A DNA stretch of 64,000 nt from Lewinellaceae bacterium (GTDB lineage: Bacteria; Bacteroidota; Bacteroidia; Chitinophagales; Saprospiraceae): assembly GCA_020636315.1 (NCBI GenBank), contig JACJYA010000003.1, positions 186,001 to 250,000 of the forward strand, in the 5' to 3' direction. The notes under the pieces were generated by a model that saw only the letters and a list, made by a program, of their open reading frames with translations, made no database searches and was not told the origin of the DNA. Every line of letters starts with the position of its first letter. Positions within the stretch are counted from its first letter, which is position 1. The position numbers were made by a program, and so were the translations under genes. Positions 9,247-17,127 of the stretch are shown here, piece after piece.

Positions 9247-9566
9247 ATTCGCATGACTCATGCGAATCAGGGGCTAAATTGCCCAAAAGCAATGGGAGGT
9301 TCACGTGTGGCTCGGCTTCCGGTGGGATTTGTGCCGTCAGGTACAAAATATCGGAAGAAAGGCATTCAGAAGGCCTTCCGTGCCGTAGGTTACGGCATAT
9401 TTTTGTTTCCTTCGAGGGAATGTGCCGTACCTAGCGCCTCCGCTGAGCAGCTTCAGCGCTCGCGGACGGACGGGCAATGCTTCCCCGTGGCATTATCTAC
9501 CGATATTTCGTCCCTACGAGACTTCAATAATAGTCTTCGTTTGGCCCCTGATTCGCATGACTCATG
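9247..9566. repeat. ~320-bp structured noncoding element with terminal inverted repeats
   Basis: Both ends carry the same 23-bp inverted repeat, differing only at the central base. The left copy is at 9252-9274 (CATGACTCATGCG then AATCAGGGGC) and the right copy at 9544-9566. Each tip is itself palindromic: ATTCGCATGA, C, TCATGCGAAT at 9247-9267. Inside are nested inverted repeats: ACAAAATATCGG near 9342 against CCGATATTTCGT near 9499, and the small hairpin TGCCGTA-GGT-TACGGCA near 9381. No ORF of substance is present and no transposase is nearby. It fills the gap between two convergent genes. A non-autonomous mobile element (MITE) or a dispersed structured repeat are the best readings. Confidence 0.6.
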
Positions 9567-9572
9567 TCTGGA

Positions 9573-11066
9573 TCAGTTCTCACTCAGGCTGCCTATCATC
9601 TCATAAATGCGGCGGGCCAGCGGGCTGGCGCCGTTGTCATAATTAGACAGTACCGCCACCGTGTAACCTTTGTCCAGAAACATATCCAGGTTGCCGTTCA
9701 GGCCGGGAAATCCACCGCTGTGGCCAACCACCTTTCCCGCCGGGCCATCCTCCACTGAAAAACCATAACCATACCGGCTGGTATGAGCCGTCCACATTTT
9801 TTCCAGCGCGGTTTGGGAAACCAGTTTGCCCGATCGCAGGGCCCGGGCAAAGCGAAACAGGTCCTCGACGGTGGAAAAACCTCCTCCTGCCGGGCCGCCT
9901 TTGATCACGTGTTTGTAAAGGTTGTTCTCCCATTTCCAGGGGCTATCAGGTGCGGGTATGTAGCCTATGGCAAGGTTCTCCACAGGATAGTCCATTTCAA
10001 AACAATCGGTATTTGCCATACCGGCAGGTAGGTAAATGTTTTCGCGTATATAGTCAAAGTAGTCCTGCCCGGAAGCTTCCTGAATGACTACGCCCAGCAA
10101 CAACATGCCGGTATTGCTGTACCCGAAACGCTCGCCGGGCTCAAACCGGAGGGTATCGCCCTGTACCAGAGGTTTGAAATCTTCAACAGACCGGTAAAGT
10201 TCCCGGGAACCATTCCAGTAAGTATCGTTGAAATAACTTCCCAGGCCGGAAGTATGGGTCAGCAGGTGGTGGACAGTGACCCTGTCCGTAATGGATTTCG
10301 GCAGCCAGCTTTCATCAATAAATTTGCTGATGGGATCTTCCAGGGCCACCTTCCCTTTATCGACGAGTTGCATGACGGCCGTAGCGGTAAACATCTTGTT
10401 CATCGAGCCCAGGTTGAACCGGGTATCCAGTTTGTTGGGGACGTGAAACCGCTTGGAAGCTTCTCCACAGGCGCGGGTAAAGAGTACTTCTTCTCCTCTG
10501 GCAACCAGCACCGTCCCGGAAAAGGCATCCCGTTCGCACAGGCGCTGGAGCAGGTTCTCCAGTTCCGGTACAAGATCTGCCTCGCCCAGGGCCTCCGGCT
10601 TAACGTCAGATGGCCTCCGGGCGGGTGAAAAATTCAGGCTGGCAACGCGCTGTTCATCACCCTCCAGGTGAAAACTGAACGCCATCCAGGAACCATACAG
10701 CTCATCTTTGAGAATGACGACCGTTTCCGGGCGCTCGGGAACATAGGTGCGAATGCTGTGGAACTTCACTCCTCCCGTATTGCGGTAAAAGGACAGGAAG
10801 GCATCAATGTGCATCTCCATTGGGGCAATCTCCCGAAACCCCTCCGTGCAGTGGGCCTCCAACAGGGATTGTACCGCTTTGGCACTATTGGCATTGACCG
10901 CATCAATGACAGCTTGTATCCGTTGGCCCAGGATACCCTCCGGCATTACAGATTCATCCTTGTAACCCTGCTCGCCGGATTGTTGGGCTGCCGCAGGGCC
11001 AGAAAAGAAAATGCACAGGGGTAAGAGGAAAACGAAGATTGAAAAACAGACGGGTGATCTTTTCAT
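9573..11066 (-). CDS. Beta-lactamase-fold serine hydrolase (class C/PBP4*-like)
   Basis: The 497-residue secreted protein has a signal peptide (MKRSPVCF...GPAAAQ). An N-terminal ~130-residue domain of NTF2/DUF type (about 45-150) precedes the serine beta-lactamase-like domain. The catalytic residues are visible: S221-M-N-K224 (SxxK), Y316-S-N318 (YxN) and H449-S-G-G (KTG-box equivalent). Such proteins act as D-aminopeptidases, esterases or peptidoglycan DD-peptidases more often than as antibiotic-degrading enzymes, and HSGG in place of KTG fits that. Two palindromic operators bracket its promoter, so regulated expression is likely. Confidence 0.9.
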   Translation of the reverse strand: MKRSPVCFSIFVFLLPLCIFFSGPAAAQQSGEQGYKDESVMPEGILGQRIQAVIDAVNANSAKAVQSLLEAHCTEGFREIAPMEMHIDAFLSFYRNTGGVKFHSIRTYVPERPETVVILKDELYGSWMAFSFHLEGDEQRVASLNFSPARRPSDVKPEALGEADLVPELENLLQRLCERDAFSGTVLVARGEEVLFTRACGEASKRFHVPNKLDTRFNLGSMNKMFTATAVMQLVDKGKVALEDPISKFIDESWLPKSITDRVTVHHLLTHTSGLGSYFNDTYWNGSRELYRSVEDFKPLVQGDTLRFEPGERFGYSNTGMLLLGVVIQEASGQDYFDYIRENIYLPAGMANTDCFEMDYPVENLAIGYIPAPDSPWKWENNLYKHVIKGGPAGGGFSTVEDLFRFARALRSGKLVSQTALEKMWTAHTSRYGYGFSVEDGPAGKVVGHSGGFPGLNGNLDMFLDKGYTVAVLSNYDNGASPLARRIYEMIGSLSEN

Positions 11067-11082
11067 GAACGGAGTTTTGTTT

Positions 11083-11152
11083 TACGAAATATTTCGTACA
11101 CAATTTTACGTTAAAAACTTATCCGGCCCAAATAAATACGAAATTTTTCGTA
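11083..11152 (-). promoter_or_regulatory. Paired 16-bp palindromic operators upstream of the serine hydrolase
   Basis: TACGAAATATTTCGTA (11083-11098) is a perfect palindrome. TACGAAATTTTTCGTA (11137-11152) matches it at 15 of 16 positions. Their centres are 54 bp apart, close to five helical turns, and they flank the promoter. The nearer site lies 16 bp before the ATG. This arrangement suits a dimeric repressor that binds two sites. BlaI/MecI-type regulators are a candidate because of the target gene type, but no regulator gene is present here. Confidence 0.65.
11101..11132 (-). promoter_or_regulatory. Promoter of the serine hydrolase gene
   Basis: On the minus strand TTTG (11132-11129), a 20-nt spacer and TAAAATTG (11108-11101) fit the Bacteroidota -33/-7 pattern with one mismatch. 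The promoter lies exactly between the two palindromes. Confidence 0.55.
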
Positions 11153-11291
11153 ACTGCTCCCGGGACGGAAAATAAGCGGCAAACCCTTATATTGCGGCCC
11201 AGTTTCGGATAATGGAGATTTTTTTTCAGAAATCCATCATTCCAACCCAACCCTTTGCCCGGGCCGGCGGGTCTTAGCAAGTGAAACAAAA

Positions 11292-11402
11292 ATGCTTTCC
11301 GGAATATCAAAAATTGCAAACGATATGATGCCTGTTACCACGTTTCTCGTTCTGACCTTAGCCATCATCGCCGTTGGGAAAAAAGCCAAGGCCTTCCGCT
11401 AA
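11292..11402 (+). CDS. Possible 25-36 residue single-pass membrane peptide
   Basis: An ATG at 11292 (36 codons) or in-frame ATGs at 11325 and 11328 open a short frame. It encodes a hydrophobic segment, TTFLVLTLAIIAVG, followed by a basic tail KKAKAFR, the layout of a small membrane peptide with a cytoplasmic basic end. There is no recognised homologue and no clear promoter. It lies alone in the 549-bp interval between the serine hydrolase and mqnD, so chance is a serious alternative. Confidence 0.25.
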   Translation: MLSGISKIANDMMPVTTFLVLTLAIIAVGKKAKAFR

Positions 11403-11560
11403 ATCCCCCCTCACTTCTCCCCTTTTCTTTGCAGAGCCCTGAATGCACACACGGTGAATAAGCCCGGGGGAACGCCTGGGCCTTATATTTACCCCAATGA
11501 TCCACAGGAGTTCAAGACGGGCTCAGTTGGGCGTGTGCAGACAAATTAAATTGCCTCTTT

Positions 11561-11593
11561 TTTGTGATTCCCTTTTTCATCAGCCTATTTTTA
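11561..11593 (+). promoter_or_regulatory. Putative mqnD promoter
   Basis: TTTG (11561-11564), a 21-nt spacer and TATTTTTA (11586-11593) resemble the Bacteroidota -33/-7 pair with one mismatch. The box ends 22 nt before the mqnD ATG. Confidence 0.4.
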
Positions 11594-11615
11594 CAGCCAT
11601 AAAAATAAGTCGCCG

Positions 11616-12446
11616 ATGAAACTGACCCTTGGATTTTCCCCCTGCCCCAACGACACTTTTATTTTCGACGCAATGATCCACGGAAAGATCGATACTGAAG
11701 GGCTTGAATTCGAACCGGTTATTGCCGACGTAGAGGAACTCAACCAGCGGGCTTTCGCCAGGGCCCTGGATATTACCAAGTTGAGTTATCACGCCTTTGC
11801 CTACCTGCTGAAAGACTACGCGCTGCTCGACGCCGGCAGTGCCCTGGGAAATAATGTTGGCCCTCTGCTCATTGCCAGGGCCCCGATGGAAGAAAAGGAG
11901 GCCAGCAAAGCGCGGATCGCCATACCCGGTAAATATACAACTGCCAATTTCCTGCTCAGCCTTGCCTATCCGAAGGCCCGGAAAAAAACGGAAATGTTAT
12001 TTTCTGATATCGAAGATGCCGTCCTCACCGGTAAGGTGGATGCCGGGCTGATCATTCACGAAAATCGCTTCACTTACCAGGAAAAGGGACTGGTAAAGAT
12101 CAGGGACCTGGGAGAATTCTGGGAAAGCACAACGCAGATGCCGATTCCCCTAGGCGGTATTGTGGCCAAAAGGGCGCTCCCGCCGGAAGTGTTGCAGGCT
12201 GTCAATCGGGTACTGGCCCGCAGTGTCGCTTTTGCAATGGATAATCCGGACGAGCCCAAAGCTTTTGTACGCCAGCATGCTCAGGAGATGGACGAGGACG
12301 TAATGTACAAACACATCAACCTCTATGTCAACGAATTCACCCGAAGCCTCGGCATCAAAGGGAAGGAAGCCGTACAGCGCCTGTTCGATATCGCCATGGC
12401 CAAAGGAGTGATCCCTGCCCGGGACCTGCCCGTTTTCGTGAGTTGA
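11616..12446 (+). CDS. mqnD: 1,4-dihydroxy-6-naphthoate synthase
   Basis: This 276-residue protein begins MKLTLGFSPCPNDTFIFDAMIHG, the hallmark start of MqnD, and has the periplasmic-binding-protein-like fold of the MqnA/MqnD family. It keeps the invariant NDTF motif and LDAGSALGNNVGPLLIA and GLIIHENRFTY segments. MqnD converts cyclic dehypoxanthine futalosine to 1,4-dihydroxy-6-naphthoate in the futalosine route to menaquinone, in the cytoplasm. The prenyltransferase at 20.8-21.7 kb probably acts in the same pathway. Length matches the family. A terminator at 12515 may end its transcript. Confidence 0.95.
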   Translation: MKLTLGFSPCPNDTFIFDAMIHGKIDTEGLEFEPVIADVEELNQRAFARALDITKLSYHAFAYLLKDYALLDAGSALGNNVGPLLIARAPMEEKEASKARIAIPGKYTTANFLLSLAYPKARKKTEMLFSDIEDAVLTGKVDAGLIIHENRFTYQEKGLVKIRDLGEFWESTTQMPIPLGGIVAKRALPPEVLQAVNRVLARSVAFAMDNPDEPKAFVRQHAQEMDEDVMYKHINLYVNEFTRSLGIKGKEAVQRLFDIAMAKGVIPARDLPVFVS

Positions 12447-12451
12447 TCTTT

Positions 12452-12469
12452 TTGGCATGCTTTTGGATA
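12452..12469 (+). promoter_or_regulatory. Degenerate sigma-54-like promoter, tandem unit 1
   Basis: TTGGCATGCTTTTGGATA has the -24 GG and a TGGCA core, with correct 10-nt spacing to a poor -12 element (GA in place of GC). It is reported mainly because two better copies follow at ~120-bp intervals. Confidence 0.3.
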
Positions 12470-12478
12470 ACTTACCCG

Positions 12479-12543
12479 TAAGTATATGTCAATTTTTTTG
12501 GTTAAAGATTTGAAGCCCGTGATAAGATCGCGGGCTTTTTTTT
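12479..12543 (+). ncRNA. Candidate short RNA, tandem unit 1 (or mqnD terminator)
   Basis: The predicted ~65-nt transcript ends in a terminator: GCCCGTGAT and ATCGCGGGC (12515-12535, 3-nt loop) followed by eight T. Because the upstream promoter is weak, this could instead be simply the mqnD terminator. The 5' end is placed about 12 nt after the -12 element. Confidence 0.35.
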
Positions 12544-12566
12544 GCCCTTTCCCGAATTAACATTTT

Positions 12567-12584
12567 TTGGCACAAATATTGATG
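12567..12584 (+). promoter_or_regulatory. Sigma-54-type promoter, tandem unit 2
   Basis: TTGGCACAAATATTGATG matches the -24/-12 consensus TTGGCACR-N4-TTGCW except for A in place of the -12 C. Spacing between GG and the -12 pair is the required 10 nt. Confidence 0.55.
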
Positions 12585-12592
12585 TAATTTAC

Positions 12593-12664
12593 ATCAATTA
12601 GGTTTTAGGTTATAAGTGTTAGCAACTATTAAAGGAAGCCCGGTTAAGATCGGGCTTTTTTTTT
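12593..12664 (+). ncRNA. Candidate sigma-54-driven small RNA, tandem unit 2
   Basis: The predicted ~72-nt transcript has no ORF. It contains TTAGGTTTTAGGTTAT, similar to a segment of unit 3, and ends at a terminator: GCCCGG and TCGGGC stem arms (12638-12655) with nine T. It starts just downstream of a good -24/-12 promoter. Confidence 0.55.
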
Positions 12665-12686
12665 GTTTTCTCCCGAAAAGCCGTTT

Positions 12687-12704
12687 TTGGCACGAATATT
12701 GCTT
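12687..12704 (+). promoter_or_regulatory. Perfect sigma-54 promoter, tandem unit 3
   Basis: TTGGCACGAATATTGCTT fits the -24/-12 consensus TTGGCACG-N4-TTGCW at every fixed position. No enhancer-binding activator gene is visible in the window. Confidence 0.7.
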
Positions 12705-12712
12705 CTAGTTAT

Positions 12713-12791
12713 ATAGAATTAAGTTATGTTTTAAGGTTATGTAAATTTGTTCTTTCCAGAAAGGGGCCCGTATCATACGGGCTTTTTTTTT
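12713..12791 (+). ncRNA. Candidate sigma-54-driven small RNA, tandem unit 3
   Basis: The predicted ~79-nt transcript is noncoding. It shares a TTTTAAGGTTATG segment with unit 2 and ends in a perfect terminator: GCCCGTA, TCA loop, TACGGGC (12766-12782), then nine T. Terminator spacing of 123 and 128 bp across the three units suggests tandem duplication. Confidence 0.6.
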
Positions 12792-12810
12792 GCCCTTTCC
12801 CACAGGGGCG

Positions 12811-12839
12811 TTGAAAATCCAAACAGTTTATTATTTTTG
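12811..12839 (+). promoter_or_regulatory. Alanine dehydrogenase promoter
   Basis: TTG (12811-12813), an 18-nt spacer and a perfect TATTTTTG -7 box (12832-12839). Predicted 5' leader is about 35 nt. Confidence 0.6.
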
Positions 12840-12880
12840 CCCATCCTCCATTATTCCTAATCTGATAAAACTCAAGAGTA

Positions 12881-13996
12881 ATGATTATTGGCGTACCAAA
12901 GGAAATCAAAACCAGCGAGAACCGCGTCGCGCTGACCCCTGCCGGTGCTCTGGAACTTACCAAGCTCGGCCACCAAGTATATGTCCAATCTACTGCCGGT
13001 TTGGGCAGTGGTTTTCCCGATGAAGAATACCAGCAGGCCGGAGCCCGGATCCTTCCATCCATTGAAGAAGTGTATGGCAAGGCAGAAATGATCATAAAGG
13101 TAAAGGAGCCCATAGAGCCAGAATACAAACTGATAAAAAAGGGGCAATTGCTGTTCACCTATTTCCATTTTGCATCTTATGAACCCCTGACTAAAGCGAT
13201 GATCGACAGCGGTTCCGTATGCCTGGCCTATGAAACGGTGGAACTGCCCGACCGCAGCCTTCCTCTGCTTACCCCGATGTCGGAAGTCGCCGGGCGGATG
13301 GCCATACAGGAAGGCGCCAAATACCTGGAGAAACATCAGCACGGCAGAGGTGTGCTTCTGGGAGGCGTTCCCGGTGTAGCTCCCGGCAAGATACTCATCC
13401 TTGGTGGTGGTGTGGTTGGCACACAGGCCGCCAAGATGGCCGCCGGGCTGGGTGCTCAGGTTATCATTCTCGATGTCAACCTCCCCCGCCTGCGCTACCT
13501 GGCGGATGTCATGCCGGCCAATGTAACCACCATGTACTCCAATGAATACAACATCAGGAAGCTCATCAAAGACGCCGACCTCATTGTAGGCGCCGTACTT
13601 ATTGCCGGGGCCAAAGCCCCAAAACTGGTCACCCGGGACATGCTGAAGGAAATGCAGCCCGGAACAGTGCTGGTGGATGTAGCAGTTGATCAGGGAGGAT
13701 GCATTGAGACCTGCAAACCGACTACTCATGACGACCCAACCTTCGTCATCGACGGCGTCGTCCATTATTGCGTAGCAAATATGCCGGGAGCAGTGCCATC
13801 AACTTCTACTATCGCACTGACCAACGCCACGCTGCCTTACGCTATTCAACTGGCCAATAAAGGCTGGGAGGGTGCCTGCCGGGAAGACAATGCCCTCAAA
13901 AAAGGGCTCAATGTGGTTCATGGCAAGGTAGTTTATAAAGGGGTAGCGGAAGCCTTTGGCCTTACATTGACGAATGTGGATGCAGTATTGAAGTAA
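12881..13996 (+). CDS. ald: Alanine dehydrogenase
   Basis: At 371 residues this matches the family length exactly. It begins MIIGVPKEIKTSENRVALTPAG, a signature of alanine dehydrogenase, and carries substrate-site LLFTYFHFA and PMSEVAGRMA. The NAD-binding Rossmann loop is LGGGVVGTQAAKMAAGLGA (about 175-193) and the late motif is DVAVDQGGC. The enzyme interconverts L-alanine and pyruvate plus ammonia with NAD in the cytoplasm, linking nitrogen and carbon metabolism. It has its own housekeeping-type promoter and a strong terminator, so it is probably monocistronic. The upstream tandem short units may relate to nitrogen control, since sigma-54 often serves that role, but this is inference. Confidence 0.96.
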   Translation: MIIGVPKEIKTSENRVALTPAGALELTKLGHQVYVQSTAGLGSGFPDEEYQQAGARILPSIEEVYGKAEMIIKVKEPIEPEYKLIKKGQLLFTYFHFASYEPLTKAMIDSGSVCLAYETVELPDRSLPLLTPMSEVAGRMAIQEGAKYLEKHQHGRGVLLGGVPGVAPGKILILGGGVVGTQAAKMAAGLGAQVIILDVNLPRLRYLADVMPANVTTMYSNEYNIRKLIKDADLIVGAVLIAGAKAPKLVTRDMLKEMQPGTVLVDVAVDQGGCIETCKPTTHDDPTFVIDGVVHYCVANMPGAVPSTSTIALTNATLPYAIQLANKGWEGACREDNALKKGLNVVHGKVVYKGVAEAFGLTLTNVDAVLK

Positions 13997-14007
13997 TACG
14001 CGAACTG

Positions 14008-14053
14008 AAAAAAAAGCCATCCCGGGAGGCGATTCCTCCGGGATGGCTTTTTT
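14008..14053. terminator. Bidirectional terminator between ald and the TPR-PD40-SPOR gene
   Basis: GCCATCCCGGGAGG (14016-14029) pairs with CCTCCGGGATGGC (14035-14047) with one bulged G. It is flanked by eight A on the left and six T on the right, so it serves both convergent genes. Confidence 0.9.
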
Positions 14054-14074
14054 ATTCCTGCCGCTTTCCACCGG

Positions 14075-16489
14075 TCAGGGATAAACCTTGGTCAGGCCTG
14101 ATCCGGAATCCAGGACGATGTAGGCAGTGGTAAAGCCGGCAGATTTAGCCTGGCGCCAGGCCTCTTTGGCCTCTTCGATATCATCAAAGCCGCCCAGTAG
14201 TTTCACGGTAAGGTTTCCACGCTGGCGGTCCTCGATATTTCCGTAACGCTCTAACCCTGAAGGATTAAAGTACTGAGGGTTGCGATAGGCAGCGAGTTGC
14301 ACCTTGTATCGGCCCGAGCCTGTACCGGCAGACGGAGCGGCCTGCCCGCCTTTTAACTGAGTACCTACATTGCCTTCTTCCGTAGTGACAAAGGCATCTT
14401 TATACCCCCTGCTTTTTACCGTACTTAAGGCATTGCCGGCCTGAGCCCGGTCGCTGAAAACGCCGATCCGAACTTTATACACGCCTCCTTCGTATTTGGA
14501 GTACACCTGCCCGATATCGGACAGCCCGGCGAAGTTTTCCAGGCCCGGCTTATTGAGCGCCGCCACCTGAACGGCATAACCGGCCCCCAGAACAGGTTGG
14601 CCTCCGGAAGGCGTAATGGCGCCTCCATCCCCTTCAGTTGTGCCCGGGCGGGGCGTAACGTCAGACCCCGGATAGGTATCCGCCCCCTCACTGACGGGCA
14701 GCATAGAGATCATACCAAGGATAGTACGGTCAGAACCTTCCCCGGTGTGAACCGTACGGCTGATATCGCGAAAACCGGGCCGGGAATAACGGAGGACGTA
14801 AGAAGAATTCGGGCTAAGGGCCAGGGCATAATCACCATTGACATCCGTTGTAGCCTGCATGGTGCTGTTGGTCGATTGATTGGTAGCGGTTACGGCTGCA
14901 CCTGCCACCGGAAGCCGGGTAGTATAATTCAGAACCCTGCCGATATACTCTTCGCCTGGCCGGCTGAGCATGATATCATAATCCCGGTTCTGGCGCATGC
15001 CCATTGTCGAGACAGAAAAAACAGCATCATTAAAACCATCGGCACGGATGACAATATCACAATTCAAGCCTTCAACGGCCTGAAAACTATATGTACCCTG
15101 GTTATCCGCTTTGAAAAGGCCTTCTCCGCAGTTGATGAAATCAACCGTTGCCCCGGGAACGGGCGTGCCGTCTGAGGCATTCCGGATGTGAAGCGTAATG
15201 TTATCCGCCGATTTGAATACTTTATACAGGTCTTCATTGCCTCGGCCGCCGGGGCGGTTGGAAGCCAGGTAACCGATGTTGCGGAAACCATCATAAATGA
15301 ACCCGAAATCATCCCGGGAAGAATTGACGAGGTTTCCGAGGTGGAAAATCCGCGTCCAGCGGCCGTTCGCCTGTTCTGCCCTGAATATATCATATCCCCC
15401 TAAGCCCTGATGCCAATCTGAGGAGAAGTACAGGTCGTTGCCATCAAAGAAGGGGGAGATCTCGTCACCCGGGGTATTCACATTAGGGCCCAGGTTTTCC
15501 GGCGTGCTCCAGGTATTGCCCATGCGGTAAGAGACGTAGAGGTCAAAACCTCCGAAACCATCGGGGCGGTTAGAAGCAAAGTAGAGGGTATTGCCGTCCG
15601 GAGAGAAATTCGGCCAGCCCGTCGAGAATCCGGACCCATTATAAGGAAAAGGTTTCTGCTCCGCCCATTCTCCGCTGGGGTTGATCTGAGCAATGTGTAT
15701 GCTCAACTCCAGGCCTCCGGTGGGCAAATGCCGGGTGCCATCAATGAAATTGTTCTTGGTAAAAGCGACTGTACGGCCTTCCGGGCCATAAGACACCGGG
15801 CCGACATTGACAAAAGTATCATCCTCTTTCAGGCGGCTCTGCATGGGCACCGGAGCTTCCAGGAAGCCGTTGCTCCCTACCCGCGCCATAAAAAGCTGGT
15901 TGTTGGCCTTGCCTGTCCAGGTTGAACCCGCCGGGCGAAGGTCAGTCCGGGCAGAGGAAAAAACGACCTGGTCCCCATAAAACGCCGGCCCGAAATCCGA
16001 TGAGGTTGTATTGATCTGTTCATTGCTCACCAGGTAGGGTGAAGACTGCCCCATCTGGTTCATGGCAAATACGCAGCTCTGAGCGTACTGCCGCCCTTTA
16101 GCCGCTTTTTCCTCATCTTTTCGCTGCACATTGGCGTAGGCCTCAAACCATTGCCGTGCCTTATCATATTGTTCCAGAGCCATCAATACCTGGGCATAGT
16201 GGAAAGGGTATTCATCGACCATTTTCTCCCGTCCTTCCCGGTCGGCCAGCACCCGTTCAAACCAGCTCCGGGCTTCTTCCATCTGATTGAGATAGCGGTA
16301 GGAGTCGGCAAGCCTGAGCATAGCCTCATAATTCGCCGGGCGTTTTTCCAGCAATTCTAAATATCCCCGGACAGCCAGGTTAAAGGCTCCCATTTCATAA
16401 TCTTTATTGGCGCGGCTCAACTGCCCGTAAACCGGCATACAGGCCGACCAGAATAACATTGCCAGGAGCACTCTGAAAATTAGCTTCAT
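14075..16489 (-). CDS. PorE-like envelope protein: TPR, PD40 propeller, carboxypeptidase-regulatory-like domain, two SPOR domains
   Basis: This 804-residue protein has a signal peptide (MKLIFRVLLAMLFWSACMPVYGQ), TPR repeats (~25-145), and a PD40/WD40-like beta-propeller (~165-425, e.g. PNFSPDGNTLYFASNRPDGFGGFDLY). Carboxypeptidase-regulatory-like beta domains follow (~435-590), then two SPOR-like repeats (~635-705 and ~725-800, YAVQVAALNKPG and YKVQLAAYRNPQYF). The order matches PorE of the type IX secretion system, but SPOR domains replace the usual OmpA-type peptidoglycan domain. SPOR domains bind denuded glycan strands, so the protein probably anchors an outer-membrane or T9SS assembly to peptidoglycan. 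A paralogue with an OmpA end lies at 17495-19801. Confidence 0.85.
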   Translation of the reverse strand: MKLIFRVLLAMLFWSACMPVYGQLSRANKDYEMGAFNLAVRGYLELLEKRPANYEAMLRLADSYRYLNQMEEARSWFERVLADREGREKMVDEYPFHYAQVLMALEQYDKARQWFEAYANVQRKDEEKAAKGRQYAQSCVFAMNQMGQSSPYLVSNEQINTTSSDFGPAFYGDQVVFSSARTDLRPAGSTWTGKANNQLFMARVGSNGFLEAPVPMQSRLKEDDTFVNVGPVSYGPEGRTVAFTKNNFIDGTRHLPTGGLELSIHIAQINPSGEWAEQKPFPYNGSGFSTGWPNFSPDGNTLYFASNRPDGFGGFDLYVSYRMGNTWSTPENLGPNVNTPGDEISPFFDGNDLYFSSDWHQGLGGYDIFRAEQANGRWTRIFHLGNLVNSSRDDFGFIYDGFRNIGYLASNRPGGRGNEDLYKVFKSADNITLHIRNASDGTPVPGATVDFINCGEGLFKADNQGTYSFQAVEGLNCDIVIRADGFNDAVFSVSTMGMRQNRDYDIMLSRPGEEYIGRVLNYTTRLPVAGAAVTATNQSTNSTMQATTDVNGDYALALSPNSSYVLRYSRPGFRDISRTVHTGEGSDRTILGMISMLPVSEGADTYPGSDVTPRPGTTEGDGGAITPSGGQPVLGAGYAVQVAALNKPGLENFAGLSDIGQVYSKYEGGVYKVRIGVFSDRAQAGNALSTVKSRGYKDAFVTTEEGNVGTQLKGGQAAPSAGTGSGRYKVQLAAYRNPQYFNPSGLERYGNIEDRQRGNLTVKLLGGFDDIEEAKEAWRQAKSAGFTTAYIVLDSGSGLTKVYP

Positions 16490-16890
16490 AATCTTGTGTT
16501 TTCAAAAAGTAATACAGGAGTTATGACCCCCTAAGGAAAACGTTGGTAATATATCAATAAAATCAATTCTCAAAAAATGTCAATCAGGGGGCGGGCATTA
16601 CAATTACCCGGGAACGCCTTAAACCCGGAGGTGAAAGGAGCACTGCCAAAGTTAAGGAAATAAATTTTTCCACATTCCTGGCTTTTGCATCCTACTGTCC
16701 TTCCTGCAACGGAAGCATTTTTATTTTTTCTGTTCAAAGCCATCCGGTTAAACTTCCTCACGACCATAACGGAAGTTAATTTTGAATTGTTGTGCCTTGA
16801 GCCTTCAGAGCTTATCTGGAGGGGACTTCTCTCCGCCCGCCTGCGGCTGAAAAGTTAGAAAAGATTTATTACTTATATTACCTCAAAAAC
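16490..16890. other. Intergenic interval, nothing definite
   Basis: This 401-bp gap separates two divergent genes and must hold both promoters. I found no TAnnTTTG box good enough to call, no ORF and no strong hairpin. Confidence 0.5.
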
Positions 16891-17127
16891 ATGAAACCCT
16901 TTATCCTTTTCTTTTTCGCTCTGTGTTGTCTTGCCGCTACCTGCCGGGAAGGCCGCCAAACCATCTCCGATGACTGCATCGACGAACGGAAAATCGACCC
17001 GGATATGGCCTGCATTGAAATCTATGAGCCGGTATGCGGCTGTGACGGAAAGACTTATCCTAATGAATGCTACGCTAAAATAGCCGGCCTGACCAGTTGG
17101 AAAGACGGCCCGTGCAATGAGGACTGA
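16891..17127 (+). CDS. Small secreted Kazal-type protease inhibitor domain protein
   Basis: The 78-residue product has a hydrophobic signal (MKPFILFFFALCCLAATC), possibly a non-standard lipobox (LAATC). A single Kazal-like domain follows, with the classic core YEPVCGCDGKTYPNECYAKIAG and the closing GPC. Six cysteines lie after the signal region as expected. Kazal domains inhibit serine proteases. In Bacteroidota, small Kazal lipoproteins of this kind are common and may protect the cell from its own or foreign exoproteases. The window encodes several secreted proteases (S46, S8, M28), but no direct link is shown. Confidence 0.85.
   Translation: MKPFILFFFALCCLAATCREGRQTISDDCIDERKIDPDMACIEIYEPVCGCDGKTYPNECYAKIAGLTSWKDGPCNED

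Noticed and set aside
12452..12550. Unit 1 as a firm sigma-54 small RNA
   Set aside because: The -12 element is poor and its terminator sits where mqnD needs one, so it is kept only as a low-confidence member of the array.
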